The position numbers and the translations under genes are program-made. This document shows positions 61,218-64,000 of a DNA stretch of 64,000 bases, piece by piece (positions within the stretch are counted from its first letter, which is position 1; every line of letters starts with the position of its first letter). Below the pieces are notes generated by a model that was not told the DNA's origin, made no database searches, and saw nothing but the letters and a program-made list of their open reading frames with translations. Source of the stretch: Meiothermus sp. (GTDB taxonomy: Bacteria > Deinococcota > Deinococci > Deinococcales > Thermaceae); the NCBI RefSeq assembly GCF_026004115.1, contig NZ_BPIM01000001.1, positions 1,697,501 to 1,761,500 of the forward strand, given 5' to 3'.

Positions 61218-62384
61218 ATGAGAGAGCGCGCAGTGTTGGTACTCGAGGATGGCACTACTTACCACGGCTTTGCCTTTGGGCACCGGGGCAAGAATGTGGG
61301 GGAGGTGGTCTTCAACACCGCCCAGACCGGCTACCAGGAAATCCTGACCGACCCCAGCTACAACGGCCAGATTGTGGTGATGACCTATCCCCACCAGGGC
61401 AACTACGGGGTGAACGTGTTCGACATGGAAAGCAACCGGCCCTGGGTGCGGGGTTTTGTGGCCCGGGAGTTCAGCAAGTACACTGCCGGGCCCCGCGCCC
61501 AGCAGAGCCTGGAAGAGTTCATGCGCGATACCGGGGTGATCGGCCTGGAAGGCATCGATACCCGCGCCCTGGTGCGCAAAATCCGCGAGGGGGGGGTGAT
61601 GAAGGGGGTGATTGCCCACGCCACCCATTTTGGTTCGCCCAGCTACCGCTTCACCCCCGAAGACCTGGCCGCCCTGCGCGAAGAAGCCCGAAAATGGACC
61701 GACATTGATGGGCGCGATATGACCCCCGAGGTTTCCACCCCGCTGCCGTATCAGTTCCCCACCTTCAAGGGGCAGCGGCGGGTGGTGGTGATGGACTTCG
61801 GTATCAAGCACGCCCAGATGCGCTACATGGCCGAGCTGGGCTTCGAGCTGATAGTGGTGCCGGGCAAAACCAGCCCCGCGCAAATTATGGCCCTGGAACC
61901 CCACGGCCTCTTCGTGTCCAATGGTCCCGGCGACCCCAGCATGCCCCGCTACGCCCACGAGACCCTCTGGAAGCTGATGGGTCTGTTGCCTACCTTTGGC
62001 ATCTGTCTGGGCCACCAACTGCTCGGCCTGGCGGCGGGCGGACGTACCTTCAAGCTCAAGTTTGGGCACCGGGGGGCCAACCACCCGGTCAAGAACCTGC
62101 TCACCGGCAAAATCGAGATTACCAGCCAGAACCATGGCTACGCGGTAGACCCCGACTCTCTCAAGGACTTCAAGCCCACCCACATCAACCTCAACGATGG
62201 TACCCTGGAAGGCATGGCCCATCTGCGCTACCCGGTGTTCAGCGTGCAGTACCACCCCGAGGCCTGCCCCGGCCCGCACGACTCTATTTACCTGTTTCAC
62301 CGATTCTTAGAGGAAGTAGACGCCTTCAACGGCTTGACCGGGATGCCGGTGGAGAAGCAGCGCGTGGGTGGGCTGGGGATTTAG
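61218..62384 (+). CDS. carA: carbamoyl-phosphate synthase small subunit
   Basis: 388 residues. Glutamine amidotransferase class I: catalytic Cys263 in [16 protein letters not shown] and His/Glu in [13 protein letters not shown]-terminal CPSase domain with [19 protein letters not shown] and [15 protein letters not shown]. It releases ammonia from glutamine for carbamoyl phosphate, used for arginine and pyrimidines. carB is not adjacent within the window. It lies 138 bases after the argA-like gene in an AT-rich gap that may hold its own promoter. Confidence 0.97.
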   Translation: MRERAVLVLEDGTTYHGFAFGHRGKNVGEVVFNTAQTGYQEILTDPSYNGQIVVMTYPHQGNYGVNVFDMESNRPWVRGFVAREFSKYTAGPRAQQSLEEFMRDTGVIGLEGIDTRALVRKIREGGVMKGVIAHATHFGSPSYRFTPEDLAALREEARKWTDIDGRDMTPEVSTPLPYQFPTFKGQRRVVVMDFGIKHAQMRYMAELGFELIVVPGKTSPAQIMALEPHGLFVSNGPGDPSMPRYAHETLWKLMGLLPTFGICLGHQLLGLAAGGRTFKLKFGHRGANHPVKNLLTGKIEITSQNHGYAVDPDSLKDFKPTHINLNDGTLEGMAHLRYPVFSVQYHPEACPGPHDSIYLFHRFLEEVDAFNGLTGMPVEKQRVGGLGI

Positions 62385-62385
62385 C

Positions 62386-63006
62386 CTAGCGTACCAACTC
62401 GATTAGTTCGCTGCTCTGCCCGCCAAAGGTGCCCTCGCTGACCTGCTTGACCACACCCACCCCTTCGGCAAACCAGTAAGTGGCTTTGCCGCCAAAGCCA
62501 ATGCCAAACTCGCCGCGGAAGCTGGCCTCAACCCGCAAAGCCTCGAAGCGGCCAGCGGGTACGTTGATGGTTTCTTTGGCCACGATACGGTTCTCGACCT
62601 CGAGAAAACCCGCTAGGTCGAATACCGCAATGCGGCCCTTTAGCTCGTAGCGGTAGATCCAGCGTCCGCCGACCCGCCAGGTCTCGTTGCTGGGGATGAT
62701 TACGCCGGTGAGTTTGGTCATGCGCACGCTACCGCCTGGAATGGGTAGATCGCCCTCGGGTAGGGTGCGCAAGCCCTGGGGGGTGCATGTCCACTGGGTG
62801 GTCTCGGTGCGAGAGGCAAAGCGACGCTGCTCGAGGAGTGTGCCCGGGCCGGTTGGGATAAAAGTCTGGATGTAGACCTGATTATCGTTCAGATTCCGGT
62901 AGCGCCAGCGCAGGTCGGGATCGGTGGGGTAGAACGCGCTGGAACAAACATTGCCCAGGGCCAGGCTACCCAGCCACATCACCAGCCAGATGCTCCAGGC
63001 TTTCAT
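62386..63006 (-). CDS. secreted protein of unknown function
   Basis: 206 residues with a signal peptide (MKAWSIWLVMWLGSLALG). Mature part beta-rich: PTDPDLRWRYRNLNDNQVY, GRWIYRYELKGRIAVFDL, TINVPAGRFEALRVEA and TYWFAEGVGVVKQV. This pattern (a lipid/polymer-binding-like beta fold with a GVG-VK end) is similar to DUF3108-like outer envelope proteins, but I am not certain. Two cysteines lie near residues 21 and 75. Convergent with carA, stops three bases from it. Confidence 0.75.
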   Translation of the reverse strand: MKAWSIWLVMWLGSLALGNVCSSAFYPTDPDLRWRYRNLNDNQVYIQTFIPTGPGTLLEQRRFASRTETTQWTCTPQGLRTLPEGDLPIPGGSVRMTKLTGVIIPSNETWRVGGRWIYRYELKGRIAVFDLAGFLEVENRIVAKETINVPAGRFEALRVEASFRGEFGIGFGGKATYWFAEGVGVVKQVSEGTFGGQSSELIELVR

Positions 63007-63230
63007 ACCCCCAGTGTGGGCAATGGACTCAGGGGAAATGTGGGACCACCCAACAAAGCCGCCGTTCGCTAAAGAAAAGGTTATGAAGTGTTAAGAATGG
63101 GTTGCTGGAGAGACCCAAGGGGCCAGAAGATGTCTGCTAATCAAGATTTTTGACATGATGCTTTAGGAACCGCGCTCGAGGCTCGCTGTTACAGACGTTG
63201 CTTTAGACTCGACTTTTGATGGCCAGCCCT

Positions 63231-63236
63231 TACAAT
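63231..63236 (+). promoter_or_regulatory. -10 hexamer of the esterase gene
   Basis: TACAAT ends six bases before the ATG at 63243. Confidence 0.5.
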
Positions 63237-63242
63237 ACGCCA

Positions 63243-64000
63243 ATGGGTTATACCACTCAGACACAGGTATGGAAACCGCACCCCAGCGGCCCTGGTCACA
63301 CCGTGGTGGGCGAGGTGTTGGTTTATGAAGATTTGCGCAGCCCCCAATTGGGCAACAAGCGCGATATTCTGGTCTACCTGCCGCCATCCTATCGCACAAG
63401 CGACCGCCATTACCCCGTGCTCTACATGCACGACGGACAGAACATCTTCGATGAGGCCACCAGCTACGTGGGCGAGTGGCAGGTAGACGAGAGCATGGAG
63501 AAGCTGTCCCAGGAGGGCATCGAGGCTATTGTGGTGGGTATCCCCAACATGGGGGTGGAGCGCCTCAACGAATACAGCCCCTTCCGCGACCCCAAGCACG
63601 GGGGCGGCAAAGGCGAGAAGTACCTCAAGTTCCTTATCGAGACCGTCAAACCCTTCATAGACGACGAGTTTCGTACCCTGCCGGGCCGCGACCATACCGG
63701 CGTGATGGGCTCTTCGATGGGCGGGTTTATCAGCCTGTGCGCGTATTACTATCACCCCGAGGTTTTTGGCATTGCAGGCGTGGTGAGCCCGGCGTTCTGG
63801 TTTGCCGACGGGGCCATTTACAGCTTTGTGGAGAAAGCCCGCCAGGTGCCGGGGCGGCTCTACATGGACGTGGGTTTCCGCGAACTCACCCTTTCACACG
63901 TCAGCAGCCGCCGCTATCTGGAAGGGGTGCGCCGTATGCACCGCTTACTCCAGCAAAAAGGCTGGCAGCTTGGCCACGACTACCTTTACCTGGAAGACCC
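63243..64000 (+). CDS. esterase (IroE/Fes-like alpha/beta hydrolase), 3' end outside window
   Basis: At least 252 codons from ATG at 63243; runs off the right edge. Putative-esterase (esterase D/Fes-like) features: KRDILVYLPPSYRTSDRHYP, LYMHDGQNIFDEATSYVGEW, then Ser in GVMGSSMGGFISLCAYYYHP. The group includes enterochelin esterases, S-formylglutathione hydrolases and acyl-ester hydrolases; substrate not clear. No signal peptide, so cytosolic. Confidence 0.88.
   Translation, partial: MGYTTQTQVWKPHPSGPGHTVVGEVLVYEDLRSPQLGNKRDILVYLPPSYRTSDRHYPVLYMHDGQNIFDEATSYVGEWQVDESMEKLSQEGIEAIVVGIPNMGVERLNEYSPFRDPKHGGGKGEKYLKFLIETVKPFIDDEFRTLPGRDHTGVMGSSMGGFISLCAYYYHPEVFGIAGVVSPAFWFADGAIYSFVEKARQVPGRLYMDVGFRELTLSHVSSRRYLEGVRRMHRLLQQKGWQLGHDYLYLED

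Noticed and set aside
1-64000. tRNA, rRNA or riboswitch genes.
   Set aside because: No stretch with a convincing tRNA TpsiC arm plus acceptor stem, and no known riboswitch core was seen by eye; small RNAs cannot be excluded.

Overview
The window looks like the chromosome of a moderately thermophilic member of the Thermaceae, most likely Meiothermus or a close relative. The grounds are high GC, Thermus-type sugar hydrolases, a short stand-alone N-acetylglutamate synthase, many genes whose start codon lies 5-8 bases after a TAnnnT -10 hexamer (leaderless style, well known in Deinococcus-Thermus), and a striking abundance of the palindrome CTCGAG. The genus is an inference. I saw no tRNA, rRNA or CRISPR array.

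Layout. 1-2550: an AT-richer nurA-herA pair (nuclease plus translocase) running off the left edge; its boundary cuts into a HigB toxin gene and leaves only the toxin tail and an orphan HigA antitoxin. 3006-4594: HNH nuclease and Hsp33. 4644-15854: a galactoside utilisation locus read right to left: DeoR regulator, then sugar-binding protein, two ABC permeases, GH42 beta-galactosidase, GH36 alpha-galactosidase, galT, an M24-fold protein that has lost metal ligands, and galK. A 42-bp tandem repeat and a hairpin lie between the binding protein and the permeases. 15912-18396: a two-component system with a small secreted protein. 18626-20877: a wrecked xylulokinase, a small unknown protein and an orphan sugar-binding protein. 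20913-28397: a P-type cation ATPase and a group 3b-type cytosolic [NiFe]-hydrogenase operon. 28525-33172: PEP synthase, lipase-like hydrolase, cyclophilin.

33212-40759: a surface polysaccharide region (UDP-GlcNAc 2-epimerase, glycosyltransferases, a polysaccharide deacetylase broken by one stop codon, a lipid-linked phosphoglycosyl transferase, a GDP-mannose 3,5-epimerase-like enzyme). Two identical-length 103-bp repeats bracket its glycosyltransferase/deacetylase part. 40846-45673: two M23 peptidases, an MFS transporter, a DUF985 cupin, a DUF2227 membrane protein and a TetR regulator overlapping a CarD-like RNA polymerase-binding protein. 46261-50952: the ATP-grasp / alpha-E / transglutaminase-like trio, a conserved but functionally unassigned set, here with an insertion sequence sitting in a small repeat between its members. 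51008-56170: ribokinase and nucleoside hydrolase, a lipoprotein hydrolase, alanine racemase and small unknown proteins. 57134-62384: arginine/carbamoyl phosphate genes argG, a GNAT gene, argH, argA-like, carA. 62386-64000: a secreted unknown protein and an esterase cut by the right edge.

The most interesting items are the nurA-herA/higB junction, the M24 pseudoenzyme in the galactose operon, the 42-bp repeat that carries the permease ribosome binding site and keeps a peptide frame open, and a three-member family of small mobile-looking repeats whose internal 38-bp module is present 0, 1 and 3 times. The ATP-grasp/alpha-E/transglutaminase trio is the best candidate for a pathway of unknown product.
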